From contig JAOTOM010004571.1 of NCBI GenBank assembly GCA_034440615.1, forward strand, positions 186,001-250,000: a stretch of DNA of 64,000 nt. The letters are read 5' to 3'. This document shows, one piece after another, positions 46,160 to 59,245 of this stretch (position 1 is its first letter; every line of letters starts with the position of its first letter). The position numbers were made by a program, and so were the translations under genes. Origin of the DNA: Ashinkailepas kermadecensis (Eukaryota > Arthropoda > Thecostraca > Neolepadidae). A model generated the notes under the pieces. It searched no databases. It was not told where the DNA came from and saw only the letters and a list, made by a program, of their open reading frames with translations.

Positions 46160-47610
46160 AATGACAATTACCGCCAGTCACGCCATAGCACATCTTCAGA
46201 GAAGTGCACCCCCCCCTCCCACCACTCTCCTGTTCCCACTGACGGAAGAAGAAAAACAACGCATAATAATTATAGCTCACTCTGCTGGCTTGCACTACAA
46301 ACAAAACCATTAAGTTTCGCTGGCAGCTGATTAACTCGCTTTCACGCCGTTGCTTTCTTCCCAGGTAACGACCCCAAACATCTTACGTTCCAAAACTGAG
46401 CGAAGCGCGCTGCACAGCAGTAACCCAGGCAGTGTTCAGATATTTATTTCTTTTGTGTCGCGGTAATATTAAGCGAAGACACCGTAGTCGGCGATTTCGT
46501 CAAAAGAAGTCACCAATAGCATGGTGCTATATGACGTTAAAATGTTGAGAATGAAAACCTTTCACAAGATTTAATGATATAAGTTCCAGAAAGCACACAT
46601 GGTGAAACTGGTGGCTGTTGGTATTGTTTGATACTGTGAAATTTCACAGAATTGCAGCTAGGAAATGAAACTCCGCTTCAAGTACGTTCAAGCAAACGTC
46701 GTTTTGGTGTTGGTTTTCACATAGACTTGGAAATTTCAGGATAACTGGACAATTATCAGTCATTGGACCTGTGTGCGCAAGACTGCCAACAACTGACAAC
46801 TCGTGGTAATCATGACTTCTGTTGCCTATTCCTACGCAGATCACTCCAAAAATGGTCATGGTGGCCTTTCTTCAACAGCACGTGTGATATCGGAAGAAAA
46901 TGATCGAGATCGCATTTGAGGTTCTAGCTTGCACAGCCGGCATAATTGAAGGTCTTAGGAGATAATGCGTAACAAATTAATGTTCTCGATAATTATTCAA
47001 CGGCACTCAGTAAATGGCTGGGTTCGTAGTGTGGGCAACGTAAACAACTTAGCAGTACCGGGTACACCAGTCCGTCATAGCCAAGGCGAGGCCATCATTG
47101 CTAGCACCATCCATAATCGACACGGACTTTCCACATCCGGATCCATGATCAAAGGCATGTTTATTCTGCAGCCTACGTGTGCCAGAACCCGTGTCAAAGT
47201 GCCAATGAGGCCACAGGGCTTTCCTACATGGTAACGTCAGACGTCGTCTGAAATCTAGGCTAATTTGGACGGCACCAGATCGGTTCAAAATACGGCAAAC
47301 ATTACCAGGAAATGCCATGCTCAAATCCGTGGAAGTAGTAATGCCATGCTCCAACGAACACCTCCATAAATGAGACATGAATAGTCCTCGTCCAAGACTC
47401 CATTTCCAATGTAGCTTCCGGCAGGCCAGGATCAATGAAGTCATGCCAGAACAAGGATCGATTCCACCATGAAGCGAAGTGTAACGGCCTGGCTAAAGGC
47501 TCACAGAGCACCTCGAAGGAGTGCGGAACAGGAGCACGCTGCGGGACTCGTGTAACAGCCGGATAACTACCTGGACATCCGTATACTATTCGCCCAGTTC
47601 CCCGTGCCGC
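46160..47610. other. No gene recognised
   Basis: Unique, moderately AT-rich sequence. A minus frame at 47049-47444 (131 codons) has no recognisable domain. Confidence 0.45.
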
Positions 47611-47617
47611 AGACGTA

Positions 47618-48210
47618 TGATCAGCAGTGATAAATTATTCGTGAAATAGGGTGAAATATGCCACTTCCTGAACAATGGATCGGCATCCTCCCCAAAGTAG
47701 CATCGACACCATGTTTCTTGATGTTTGTTTGTGGTTGGTTGGTTATTGGTTTTTACGACACGTCGACCGTTGAGTCATGTACCGTCGCCAATCTCTCACG
47801 CCGATCGGTCGCGGGCGAACAGTAGCGACAGGTGAGACTCGAACCCACAACCTTTCGATTGTGAGACGAGCATCTTACCCCTAGACCACCCGTCCCGCGA
47901 TGTTTGTTTGTGAAGCCTTCATGCCTCGGTTCTATCATGATCTCGTTTATACACAGCATGCTTATGTTCACCATTACCCATCACGATACACAAACATCTT
48001 GTAGCAAAATTCCAGACAAAGGGATTGTCTGCTATAATTTGTCGTGCAATATCAGTTTGCAGCATAGGAATTTCTGTTATTTTCATCAACATAGTTATCC
48101 CTAACTTAGACATCTCTCAAAATAAATAAAAAAGATACTTGTCAGTACTTTCATTCCATGGCAAAGTTAGACACCCTATCGTGCTCGTTCCGACATCTCA
48201 CACCTCATGG
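47618..48210. repeat. Dispersed repeat copy 1 (interrupted by a SINE)
   Basis: Shares gaaatagggtgaaatatgcc, cccaaagtagcatcgac, cacagcatgcttatg and cgacatctcacacct with 50928-51355. Function and superfamily unknown. Confidence 0.75.
47734..47898 (-). mobile_element. Arg-like tRNA SINE, full-length copy with perfect TSD
   Basis: 165-bp sister of the 16.5-kb copy, with the same head, central domain and CCAACCAAC tail. A 14-bp TSD, gatgtttgtttgtg, is present at 47720-47733 and 47899-47912. It lies inside a dispersed repeat whose paralogue at 50.93 kb lacks the SINE, which independently confirms both boundaries. Confidence 0.9.
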
Positions 48211-48624
48211 AAAAAACCTTAACTTAACACTGAATTGATCAGACACCGTTCGACGAACACCATTCGGCGGACACCATTCGTCGGATACCATTCGGCGACA
48301 GGAGCACGTTGGGCCGATCGCATCTGCGCTCTTTTGGCGGTCCGGCCACACGTGTACCTTAATGCAGCGTTGGTAGTACCGGGCCATCCCAGGTTTGAGT
48401 CCGAGGTGAACAGGTGGATACATGAGCCGTTATTACGCACTGTGGCAACTGGTCAGCTGAATGACGTTGATCAGTCAGCCGCCACACGGCTTGCTGGTCG
48501 CGTTGGTCACCGCAGCCGCCCGTGGTAGGGTGGGAGCGTGCCAGAAGGCACTATCCGGCTGCTGTTGTTCCCCTGAACGCACATCCAGTAGTGCTCAGAA
48601 TGCCCAGCCCTACCTTATTGCATT

Positions 48625-48658
48625 GTTAGTTATTAGGGCTTTAGGGCGCATCGACTTG
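48625..48658 (-). mobile_element. 34-bp retroposed tail fragment with perfect 12-bp TSD
   Basis: The insert reads gttagttattagggcttta plus gggcgcatcgacttg on the plus strand. It is flanked by ccttattgcatt at 48613-48624 and 48659-48670. It is the same tail family as at 9.3 and 27.5 kb, in opposite orientation to the latter. Confidence 0.75.
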
Positions 48659-49371
48659 CCTTATTGCATTCAATTTTCGCGTCAGTGCAGGAATCTAGTA
48701 AGTAAAACTTATTTAGACAATTTGGAATAGTACGTCCAAATGTAGGATGCGTGCTCGGTGTTTGGCGGATGAATCCGATTGCTGAAATAGAGGCTTCAGG
48801 TGCATCGGGAAAACAAATCAATCCGCTTCAGCAGAACCCAGCTGCAATCTTACCGAAATCGGGCTTATCTGCTGAGCAGCTCAATGTACTCGGATCATAC
48901 ATACATACTCAAGACATCGGGTGGTACATAATGCATCTTGTATGTAGCTGCATAACATGATCCTAGGTCTGCGTACAGTTCAGCATCACTTCAACGCCTA
49001 CAAGCGGCAATTGGCAGTCTGTCATGCTAGCTATGTTTTACTAGCAGGTATGTACCAAATTCTTGCATACACTGATAGCGCCCTAAGAAAGATGTCCACA
49101 AAAAGCTAAATAGGTAACTTGAGATGGAAATAATTGTTATGGTATGTGTTCCTTTCCACCCAAATTTTCGAACTATGTCTCGGAACGGCTTCGCAAAACC
49201 CAACCAGATCTATGCTTGTCCATTTGCTATATTGGAAGACAAGAAGCGCAACGATCAATTCAAAGGGTAACGGGTCCCTACAATCCTCAAATGGCTGCCT
49301 TCTCAAGGAAGCCCTAACATACTTCTAAGAAAGCCTGCCGAAGCCCTAATGAGTCATTTAAATGCTCAATA

Positions 49372-49561
49372 GTCTCTTCTGTTTGTTTATTGGATGGTTC
49401 ACGATGCACTTTATGCACATGCACGGCTAATAGCGGCGCCCACACTGCTTCGCCGGTGAGCAGCGGGATTGGGAAATGTCCCGAGCGGTGCGAGTGTTGA
49501 ACCCGGGACCTTTGGTACCCAGAGCTCAACACCTTAACCACTCGGCCATCTCCGCCCCTCA
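49372..49561 (-). mobile_element. Ser/Leu-like (class II D-arm) tRNA SINE
   Basis: On the minus strand, from 49561: GGGGCGGAGATGGCCGAGTGG, then TTAAGGTGTTGAGCTCTG and GGTCCCGGGTTCAACACTCG, a pol III box A and box B of Ser/Leu type, followed by an unrelated body ending AATAAACAAACAG. It does not share the central domain of the other SINEs. A short ctcaata occurs at both flanks and may be a TSD remnant. Confidence 0.65.
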
Positions 49562-49621
49562 ATATCCTCATCACAGAACCTTGAGGGCCACCTCCCCACC
49601 AACCTTAACACGCGCCGTCTC

Positions 49622-49637
49622 GGGGGGGGGGGGGGGG
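49622..49637. repeat. G16 homopolymer
   Basis: A run of about 16 G after ccgtct; length likely unreliable in assembly. Confidence 0.85.
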
Positions 49638-50539
49638 TTAAGGTGATACGCGCCCCCTCCTAAGGTTTTCCGCGGATAGTGAAAGTACGGCGCGCGGCAG
49701 AGCGCCGAAATTTGGCATACCCTTTCCCACATCAATTTGGCATGTTGTGTCGAAATTTTGAGGTCAGGTCATTCAGGGTCAACGAGTTAGTCAAGGTCAA
49801 GTGAGGTCATCTCCAGAAAAGTTCAACCATTCGTCACGCTTTAACGGATAAAGATATTTTAATGAAACTTTCAGCGTTTGCTTATCTTCAGGGACGAAAC
49901 AAAACGCACCAGAGGAATTTTTTCCGTTCTTGATTACTTATTAGGCATATTTGCCCATTAGGGCTAAAATCGAAGATTCTGGCTAAAGTAAGCATTTTTA
50001 TGAGAGCAAGTTGACTTCGAACAACGTCTTTCGGTCCGCTCCACCAATTATAAAAATAAAAATGAAAGAAAACTGAAAACCCAAATGTTGAGAATTCAAA
50101 TGTTTTATTTTTATTTTTGGGTGGGCAAAAATGTTAGGGCCATGGTCGATTTCGCCTTCCTTTTCTGATTCCAAATAATTTTTGTTTTTTCTTCAAATCT
50201 CCCCCAAAATGAACTCCCCAGAGCCAAAAACATGATGCAAGTCGTGAGAACCTAGGCACCCTAGTGACGTCACCTTTGAGGGGATACAATTTTGTGGGTG
50301 GTTCTTGGCCCTACTCGTCGAGCGCTTTCCGATGACACCTATTTGTTTTCGTGCGACGCTTAGTTTGGAGATTAGAGGGGATTTGTATCAACCCCCCGAG
50401 ACGGGGTGAGGATATGACCGGAAAGACGGGGAGGGTTAAAGGAACTCCCCACGAGGCTTATTTTCCTCCATCAACACTCGCTTCATCGGCGCCCATCAGG
50501 AGCATATGGGTCCGGGCATCCTTTGGGACCAAAGGCCAC

Positions 50540-50925
50540 AGGAGCCTTGAGCTCTCAAGGGGGCCATAGCCAATTTCACCCTCTTGGGTACTGTACAGGA
50601 GAAGCCCCTAGGAGCCTCTCCTGGACCCAGTCGGTCCTAGATAAATTCCGGGACTCCTCCATCGAGCAGACGGGTCCGTGCATGAGCTGCCAGGACCTTC
50701 CGGCTTCGAGGGGCCCTGCAGCTTCATGTGCCTCTCCAGCTTCAAGGGGTCCTCCATTTACAATGGGCCTCTCCAGATTCAAGGAACCTCTCCAGCTCCC
50801 AGAAACCCTAATATTCCCAGCCTGACCCGGAAAACTCCCAGGACTCCTCCATCGAGTTCAAATGGGCCGCTGGTTGAGCTACCAGAGTTCTCCGGCTTCA
50901 AGGGACCCCGTCAGCTTCAAGGGAT
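50540..50925. repeat. Degenerate internal repeat (CTCCAGCTTCAAGGGG type)
   Basis: cctctccagcttcaagggg, cctctccagattcaagg and ctccggcttcaaggg recur, and gggactcctccatcgag occurs twice (50651, 50832). Confidence 0.65.
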
Positions 50926-50927
50926 CA

Positions 50928-51355
50928 GTAATAAAATATTCAAGAAATAGGGTGGAATATACCACTTAATGAACACTGAATCGACATCCTTCCCAAAGAA
51001 GCATCGACATCGTGCTTCTTGGTGCATGCTTGTGAAGTCTTCATCCCTCGTTTCTAACTGTATCCCGTTGATAAGTAGCATGCTTATGCTCACCATAACG
51101 GATCGGGGATCGTGATAAAGAACATCCCGTAGTGCAATTTCAGGTAAAGGAATTACCTATGGTGTGCTATGCTATACAATACCTTATCAGTATCCCCAAA
51201 TTAGGTACCTCCCAAAACACACAAAACTGGTAGTTATATATATGCAATTGTCCCAAAACTGGGTTTTAAGGATCAAAGTATTTTTTTAAACATTATTTCC
51301 ATGGCGATTTCGACATTCGACATGGTACTCGTTTCGACATCTCACACCTAACGAA
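50928..51355. repeat. Dispersed repeat copy 2 (empty site for the SINE)
   Basis: Colinear with 47618-48210 at roughly 70% by eye. At the SINE position it reads straight through ttggtgcatgcttgtgaagtc with one copy of the target. Confidence 0.75.
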
Positions 51356-51359
51356 AATT

Positions 51360-52850
51360 CAATATTTTAACACTGCAAGGGACACAACTGCAGCTTCAAG
51401 AATTAAACTCTTAAACACAACCTAGGAACGGAACGCAACCAACTAACGTTCATAAACATAAATATTTTGTGTGTATAAACGTTATTGGGGAGCGAAAAAT
51501 ATACGTCTTTGGGGTTCTCACTTCACCACACATGTTGAACCCCCTAGACTCTTTTGGGGAGAAGATACGCTTCACTCTCAACACTTGGGATGAGGAAGCC
51601 ATCCCGCCCTCATTCCTTATTCCGCCCCCTTGTGCTCGCGGGAGTTCAGCGCGAACTCGTGCCAGTCATGACGGATAGCTGTGCAGTCGACCAAACAGCC
51701 AGCGACACCTAGTCGTCACACAAAGAACTGTATGTTCAGAATTCATCCACAGTGCCGAGCCCATGACGTCAGCGATACGGCTGCCACCTAGCGATCATCA
51801 TCAGTAACTTGTAGTTCACAATACTTCACTCCATTGCAGCTGTCGTCCAACATACCCAGGTAATGCTGCGAGGTTTCGAAATTGCTGGACGTGATGACTA
51901 CACTTGGAACGAAAATCTTACGCAAATGACCATACGTTGCATCTAGGTCCTCTGCAAATGTCCAGGGTTGACCGAGAACGTCTCTCGATGTTCGCCGTCA
52001 GACATATCAGGGTGGTGACATATTCACCTCCCCTAAGGGCAACACAATTCATTTAGTCCGCAGCAATCAACGCGATTTGTCAGCTTCCGAGAACACTAAA
52101 TCATTTGGATAGCAACAATTCCATTGTGGTGAAAGTGTCTCCATAGAGTAGAGGATAAGGGCTATGAAAAGGAAGAGGATACGTCCCATGGAAAGGAACT
52201 AGACAAAGTGCCGCCGTCGTTCGCTGAAGTCATTTTCCATGGTATTTCAAAGCCGCTGCATGCATGCTCCCCTCCTCACAATGCAGGGGAGGGGTGGAAG
52301 CTCCTCATATTTAAAGTAACGCGGACTTCCCACCGACGATTTGACGATGGATTTGACGATGCCCACGGGATTTGACGATGCGTGCGTAAAACAAAACTGG
52401 ATGAAACATCGGTGCCCAATGCTTCTAATCTGTGCCCTAGAGTGGTCGCATAACCCGACGTCCTCGGGCCGGAGCGGTAACGGAATCCCCAGATTGGATC
52501 CACGCATAGTCGACACCATTCTCGGTAGCCGTATACAACCAGCAGAACTCCAGCAGGCACTGCATTGGTGATAATGCGCTTCATGGGCAATCATCCTGAA
52601 CTGTCCACCGGACGAGAAGCAAAATTCATCAACATAATTATTTCAGTTGGGAGTTCAGACCTCCCAGAGAAAACAAACTTTTTGTTGAAAAAAAAACTGA
52701 AAATGTGAAAGGATACATTAAACCTAAAAATCCCGTTGCATGACAGTCAGGTGGCATTACCATTAACACGATTCGGGAACATGCGTCACTTCTATTTTTC
52801 AGAGGTGATAAGCTCTTGATGCCACTTGACCAAAGCCTTATATGAATCGT
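51360..52850. other. No gene recognised
   Basis: Minus frames at 52247-52594 overlap a short ggatttgacgatg triplication (52335-52380) and show no known domain. Confidence 0.45.
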
Positions 52851-52884
52851 TCCCTGACAATGGTCCGATCCCGCACGGGGCCAG

Positions 52885-53772
52885 CAGACGGGAAGTGGAC
52901 ACCGTCTGTCCCTCACACGAGGCCACCACAGACGGGAGGGGAGTGGACACCGTCTGTCCCTCACACGAGGCCACTACAGACGGGAGGGAAGTGGACACCG
53001 TCTGTCCCTCACACGAGGCCACGACAGACGGGAGGGAAGTGGACACCGTCTGTCCCTCACACGAGGCCACCACAGACGGGAGGGAAGTGGACACCGTCTG
53101 TCCCTCACACGAGGCCACGACAGACGGGAGGGAAGTGGACACCGTCTGTCCCTCACACGAGGCCACCACAGACGGGAGGGGAGTGGACACCGTCTGTCCC
53201 TCACACGAGGCCACCACAGACGGGAGGGGAGTGGACACCGTCTGACCCCGCACGAGGCCACCACAGACGGGAGGGAAGTGGACACCGTCTGTCCCTCACA
53301 CGAGGCCACCACAGACGGGAGGGAAGTGGACACCGTCTGTCCCTCACACGAGGCCACCACAGACGGGAGGGAAGTGGACACCGTCTGTCCCTCACACGAG
53401 GCCACCACAGACGGGAGGGGAGTGGACACCGTCTGACCCCGCACGAGGCCACCACAGACGGGAGGGAAGTGGACACCGTCTGACCGTCTGACCCCGCACG
53501 AGCCCACCACAGACGGGAGGGAGTGGACACCGTCTGTCCCTCACACGAGCCCACCACAGACGGGAGGGGAGTGGACACCGTCTGTCCCTCACACGAGGCC
53601 ACCACAGACGGGAGGGGAGTGGACACCGTCTGTCCCTCACACGAGGCCACTACAGACGGGAGGGGAGTGGACACCGTCTGACACCGCACGAGGTTACCAC
53701 AGACGGGAGGGAAGTGGACACCGTCTGACCCCGCACGAGATTACCACAGACGGGAGGGAAGTGGACACCGAG
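52885..53772. repeat. 48-bp minisatellite, ~19 copies
   Basis: The unit contains gaggccaccacagacgggag and gtggacaccgtctgtccctc. One plus-strand frame reads a 16-residue repeat beginning HEATTDGREVDTV. Some copies lack part of the unit (gaccccgcac in place of gtccctcacac). Confidence 0.92.
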
Positions 53773-53966
53773 AGAAAACCAGCACGGTCCTGAAATTTAC
53801 ACATCCACCGCACTACCCTTTAAAACAAACTATGCTCTCTGTTTTCCGCTGGAACGTCGAGTGGTGTCGTTTGTCGATGGAATGGTGCAAATGAATGGCA
53901 AGTTGATAGAAATGCCCTAATCTGTGGGTGCATACATTCGGGCTCTCATGGGAGTAATAATGCACT

Positions 53967-54127
53967 GTTGGTGGTGATTGGGTTTTACGACACGTCGACC
54001 GTTGTCATGTAGCGTCGCCAATCTCTCATGCCGATTGGTCGCGGGCGAAGAGCAGCGACAGGTGAGACTCGAACCCACAATCTTTCGATTGTGAGACGGG
54101 CAACTTACCCCTATACTACTTGTCCCC
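53967..54127 (-). mobile_element. Arg-like tRNA SINE, full-length copy with perfect TSD
   Basis: 161-bp sister copy with a 12-bp TSD, taataatgcact, at 53955-53966 and 54128-54139. A few substitutions in the body (AGAGCAGC in place of AGAGTAGC) and a shorter tail mark it as somewhat diverged. Confidence 0.88.
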
Positions 54128-54414
54128 TAATAATGCACTCCAAAATACTCGAAGAAACAAGGGCTACATCTCAATTCATACCTACATACATCTTATAAAT
54201 TAAATTAGGCACACATAAGCCCCAAACGGAGTGCAAAAAAGATTCTGGTGCCAAGTAGAATTGAAAAAAAAGGTTTCTGACGCCAAACAGCAAAAGGAAA
54301 TGATAATCCCCGAACTTTATGGCCAGAAAACTAACCACTCCAAATCAAAGAAACCAAAATATAAATACAGTCCTGGGCAGACACGAGGCGGGTGTGGTGG
54401 TGAGGGAAGGTGCT

Positions 54415-54545
54415 CGAGGGACGGTGGGGATCAGCGGACGGGGGGATCAGCGGACGGGAAGGCGCCGACGGGGATCAGTCGACGGGGATCAGTTGACGGG
54501 GATCAGTTGACGGGGGATCAGTGGACGTGGGATCGGCCGACAGGG
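54415..54545. repeat. ~15-bp repeat (gatcagttgacgggg)
   Basis: gggatcagcggacgg, gggatcagtcgacgg and gggatcagttgacgg types, ~7 copies. Confidence 0.8.
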
Positions 54546-55582
54546 AGCGACAGCACAGGCCAGTCGAGTACAGAGCGTCGAGGTAGCAGACATCTCGTAA
54601 CGCGGAGTCGAGGAACTTCCGGTGTCCCCGCTGGGAGATTTCAAACCAACCTCCCTTCACAAAATGAAACCGCTTGAAACACAACCTTTCCAGAGACGAG
54701 GTCTAAATGATTACTGTCGTGTGCCCGCACCCACCTGAAGCTGGCGCAACAACACTTTTCCTCACCACACCAGTGAGGGGTGGTGATACCCAGGAAGCCA
54801 TGGAACCTCATTCAGTGGCTCTCCTCGGCCCTCCATGGGTCTCCGTCCTCCCAGACGGGTTCACACAGCCTGGGACCACTGCAGAGGCAGTACGCCTCAG
54901 TACAGGGCCGCCTCCAGTCTGGGCTAGAAATATAGTGGCTGCGGCCGCCCGCAGACAGGTAATGAAATTGAGGCCAGTGGTCAATAACAATATTAGTTGG
55001 CTAGTTCTCAGCATCCAGGCACCGTAATTTCTGGTTGATTAATTGGACCCATCGATTCCTGAACCATATTATCGGAGGACTCCGGTGGGACGCTAAGTAA
55101 TTAAGGGAGACGCCGCTCACCCGACATTTTGAAACTCACCAGCAGATTTTCTCGCAGAAAGTGGTAATCGATTTCTTGTGACGTGATTTACATTTCTGTA
55201 CAGGAAATTCTGGACATTTTTACAGAGGCCGACGGAGGAACCAAAAAATGGAGGACGAATCTGAACATCTTCCAGACCCACATTGCATCTATAATTCAAC
55301 ACCGACTATCTCAAAGCTTGCATCATTGCACAGCGAATGAAGCGGTCTTCCATCTCAAATGAGAAGGAATTCATTGTTCACAAATCTTAGTCGTGTCCAG
55401 GTCATGCGCAATGGGGAGGGGGGAATTTTAGGATGCTTTCTTTACTTATGATATCCCCAATTTTGAACGAATTGTTTTTCGGAGAAAAAGACCTCAGAGG
55501 AGCGTGAAGTGCCAATAGCATACTTTCGCAATAGCGGGATGAGCGAATTGAAAGATAGGCAAATTGAAGTACATATTGGTGC

Positions 55583-55584
<2 letters not shown>

Positions 55585-55665
<81 letters not shown>
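55585..55665. repeat. (TA)n dinucleotide, ~39 copies
   Basis: Uninterrupted tatata tract ending in catatataatt. Confidence 0.95.
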
Positions 55666-55666
<1 letters not shown>

Positions 55667-56139
55667 TAATTACACGTTCCATGATAAATACTTCCACGCC
55701 TGACTTGAAATATTACAGGAAGACGACTTTTTCATATAGTTTCATCAGTCTGAGCCGGGACACAAAGACGAGGGCTACCCTCACAACTCGTAATAAACGT
55801 GGACTAAACAAGTCAAGTTCTAAAAACAAAGAAACGAGCAAAAAAATCCGTCCTCTGGTGTCGCCCTAGACAAGGTAACCTTTCAAGGATGCTTTTAAAA
55901 ATATAAGCTGAAATCCTCAGGCGCCATGCCTCAGGCATTGATACCCTTCAATACGTAGTTTAGAACATACACCTCACCACTTGTAGACGTACCTGGAACC
56001 GTCCTTCTTAAGCTAATTAATATCCGACAAGCAAGATCTCACAGAAACACCCTAAAACAATTACTGTCCACGTAAATGCTGACAAGCAAGTGAAGTGAGA
56101 AACTTCGATAAAAGCATGCTTTCCGATTGGATTGAATGT

Positions 56140-56850
56140 ATGGCAGTGACCTTTCCTGTGGCATATGCCGGGTCTGAGTGATCTTTCCTGCGGCATATGC
56201 CGGGTCTGACAGTGACCTGTCCCGTGACTTTCCCTACGTCTGGCAACGCCCTCTCGCGTGACCTCCAGGTCCGTCAGTGCCCTCCACTGTGACCTTCGCT
56301 ATGTCTGGCAACGCCCTCTCGCGCGACCACCAAGTACGTCATTGCCCTCTCCCGTGACCTTCCCTACGTCTGGCGGTGCCCCCTCGCGTGACCTCCAGAT
56401 CCAGGTCAGTCATTCTAGCGATGCCCTCATTTGTAACCCTCCCTATGTCTGCCAATGCCCTTTGCCGTGACAATTCCTACGTCTGGCGGTACCCTCTCGC
56501 GTGACCTCCAGGTCTGTCAGTGCCCTCTCTCGTGACCTTCACTATGTCTGGCGGCGCCCTCTCACGTGACCTCCAGATCCAGGTCAGTCAGTCTGGCGAT
56601 ACCCTCTCTTGTGACCCTCCCTGTGTCTGCCAGTGCCCTCTGCCGTGACCTTCCCTACGGCTGGCGGCGCCGTCTCGTGTGACCTCCAGGCCCGTCAGTG
56701 CCCTCTGCCGTGACCTTCGCTATGGCTGGCGGCGCCATCTCGCGTGACCTCCAGGCCCGTCAGTGCCCTTTCCTGTGACCTTCGCTACGCCTGACAGTGC
56801 CCTCTTGCATGATCTCCAGGTCTGACAGTGCCCTCTGTCGTGACCTGTCC
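56140..56850. repeat. ~62-bp degenerate minisatellite
   Basis: cgcgtgacctccaggtccgt and gccctctcccgtgaccttc alternate with tacgtctggcggcgccctct; ~11 diverged copies. Confidence 0.82.
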
Positions 56851-58380
56851 AGGACTGACCGGGGCGTGGTCAGCAGGAGGACGGGCCATAGCCGCTCGGG
56901 TCACCGTCCAGACCGCGCCGATAGCCAACTGCGCCGCGTGGGACGTCCGTCGGCTGGTGAACCCCCACCCCCACCCCCACTCACTTCCGACCTCCTCCAG
57001 CACCCTCACCGCCACGGCGGTACCCAAGTCAGTAGCACAGCCACTAGGGACACAAGGGGACCACCTGTCTGGCAGGATCTACCTTTACGCGTGGATGTTG
57101 TTTTCCATTTAGAGAGTGACCCTTCTGTCTGTCTCCGTCGTGACTTACAGGGCCTCGGCGGTCGTCCGGGCACGAAAAACACTTCCGTGGCCTGGGTGAC
57201 GGCAGCTGACCCCGGACACGGACGTGCCTGGACACGGCGCAACTAACATACCAGGAGCAGAGCACCGCTAAACACCGGGGTACGTGTACACCGCGCAGCC
57301 GGTCACAGAGGTCACACGGGACAGGCCTGCCTGACAGGATGAAAACGGCGTCGGGGAACAGACAATGTATCATTTATGTCACTGTTTGAGCCGATCGATT
57401 GGTTTCATGTACTTAAGACCCGCGAAGTACATTAAAGACCTCGCCTTTATAAATGTCCTTACTTAATGTTCCGATAAACCCCCTATTACTGGATCAAATT
57501 GGTCGGTTGACCATGGCCAGAATGACCCTCCCCTTGAAGTCGCAGTATACGGAGATTGCAAAGTATTACCACTGTCCTCAGCAAAGAATATCCAATCCAA
57601 CTGATTTGCACGTATTTCACCTGTCCCAGAGCACGGGAATATGCACGACCGTAACACTCGTAACGCATACCAATGCCGGTAGGAAGGGACGCTGCGAATG
57701 TATTCGCGTTGCTGGTCGACAGTGTGCCTGGCTGGTCCCTGAGTGGAGATTGCACCTAGGTGGGCCCTGTTGCCAAGTAACAACGCCACCCTGTCACGCG
57801 GCGTCGTCGTCGGGGCACGTCAAGGTCATCAGGGGTCAGACGACTGCCGACCCAGGGTGGCTCGTAATGACGGCGCCGGCAACGCTCGATACACGTGCGC
57901 TATCGTGAGGAGCAAGATACATTAGAGGTGGTGTAGCCTGAAAGGGTTCGTCTGTAGGCGTGTGTCAGCGATGATCAGTTGACGTCACGATGGACTAGGT
58001 TTGGCGTCGGCACGTATTAAATGCAAACAGCAGCTGCCAGTAAATACCTCGTTGAAAACCGAGACGTAAATCATTGGTGGCCAACACCCGAAATATCCCT
58101 GGGCGGGGAAAAATAGCACCAACAATACCAAACTAGCCGGTCTAAGAGTTCACCTTTGATGCACAACACAACGCTTGTAATACGCTACGACACCATGACA
58201 CTATAGCCGCTCGCCTGCATATGTCCATAAGTCGGGACACGAGGACGTTGGTGCCAGTTGAGCTGCAAGCGTGCGTCACGCACCAGCAATTATCAGTGAC
58301 GTCACACTGCAGATGATCAGCGTCGTCACGCAACAACCATGCTCAATGACGTCACACACAATCGATGCTCGCTGTCGACA
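56850..58380. other. No gene recognised
   Basis: A GC-rich block at 56.86-57.25 kb followed by unique sequence. Frames of up to 151 codons at 57.45-57.91 kb have no recognised motif. Confidence 0.45.
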
Positions 58381-58384
58381 CGCC

Positions 58385-59240
58385 ACTGTAACCCTGATAC
58401 ACCACACCCACTATGACCCTGATACACCACACCCACTGTGACCCTGATACACCACATCCACTGTGACCCGATACACCACACCCACTGTGACCCTGATACA
58501 CCACACCCACACACCCATTGTGACCCGATACACCACACCCACTGTGACCCTGATACACCACACCCACTGTGACCCTGATACACCACACCCACTGTGACCC
58601 TGATACACCACACCCACTGTGACCCTGATATACCACACCCACTGTGACCCTGATACATCACACCCACTGTGATCCTGATACACCACACCCACTGTGACCC
58701 TGATACACCACACCCACTGTGACCCTGATACACCACACCCACTGTCACCCTGATACACCACGCCCACTGTCACCCTGATACACCACACCCACTGTGACCA
58801 TGATACACCACACCCACTGTGACCCTGATACACCACACCCACTGTCACCCTGATACACCACGCCCACTGTCACCCTGATACACCACACCCACTGTGACCA
58901 TGATACACCACACCCACTGTGACCCTGATACACCACACCCACTGTCACCCTGATACACCACGCCCACTGTGACGCTGATACACCACACCCACTGTGACCT
59001 TGATGCACCACACCCACTGTGATCCTTATGCATCACACCCACTGTGACCCTGATGCACCACACCCACTGGGACCCTGATACACCACGCCCACTGTGACCC
59101 TGATACACCACACCCACTGTGACCCTGATACACCACGCCCACTGTGACCCTGATACACCACGCCCACTGTGACCCTGATACACCACACCCACACACCCAC
59201 TGTGCCCCTGATACACCACACCCACTGTGACCCTGATACT
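58385..59240. repeat. 25-bp minisatellite, ~34 copies (left part)
   Basis: The unit is actgtgaccctgatacacca plus caccc. The regular period is broken only by short deletions and cacacacccac slips. Confidence 0.93.
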
Positions 59241-59245
59241 TCTGA

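Noticed and set aside
52826..53510. HEATTDGREVDTVCPS-repeat protein
   Set aside because: 48-bp minisatellite with a period divisible by three; several frames open, no flanking coding sequence.
52885..53772. CRISPR-like array
   Set aside because: Units are directly adjacent with no unique spacers, and the genome is eukaryotic.
55442..55869. Tyr-Ile repeat ORFs
   Set aside because: Translation of a (TA)n dinucleotide.
57450..57908. 151-codon plus-strand ORF
   Set aside because: No recognisable domain, no clear splice sites or promoter, and opposing frames of similar length.
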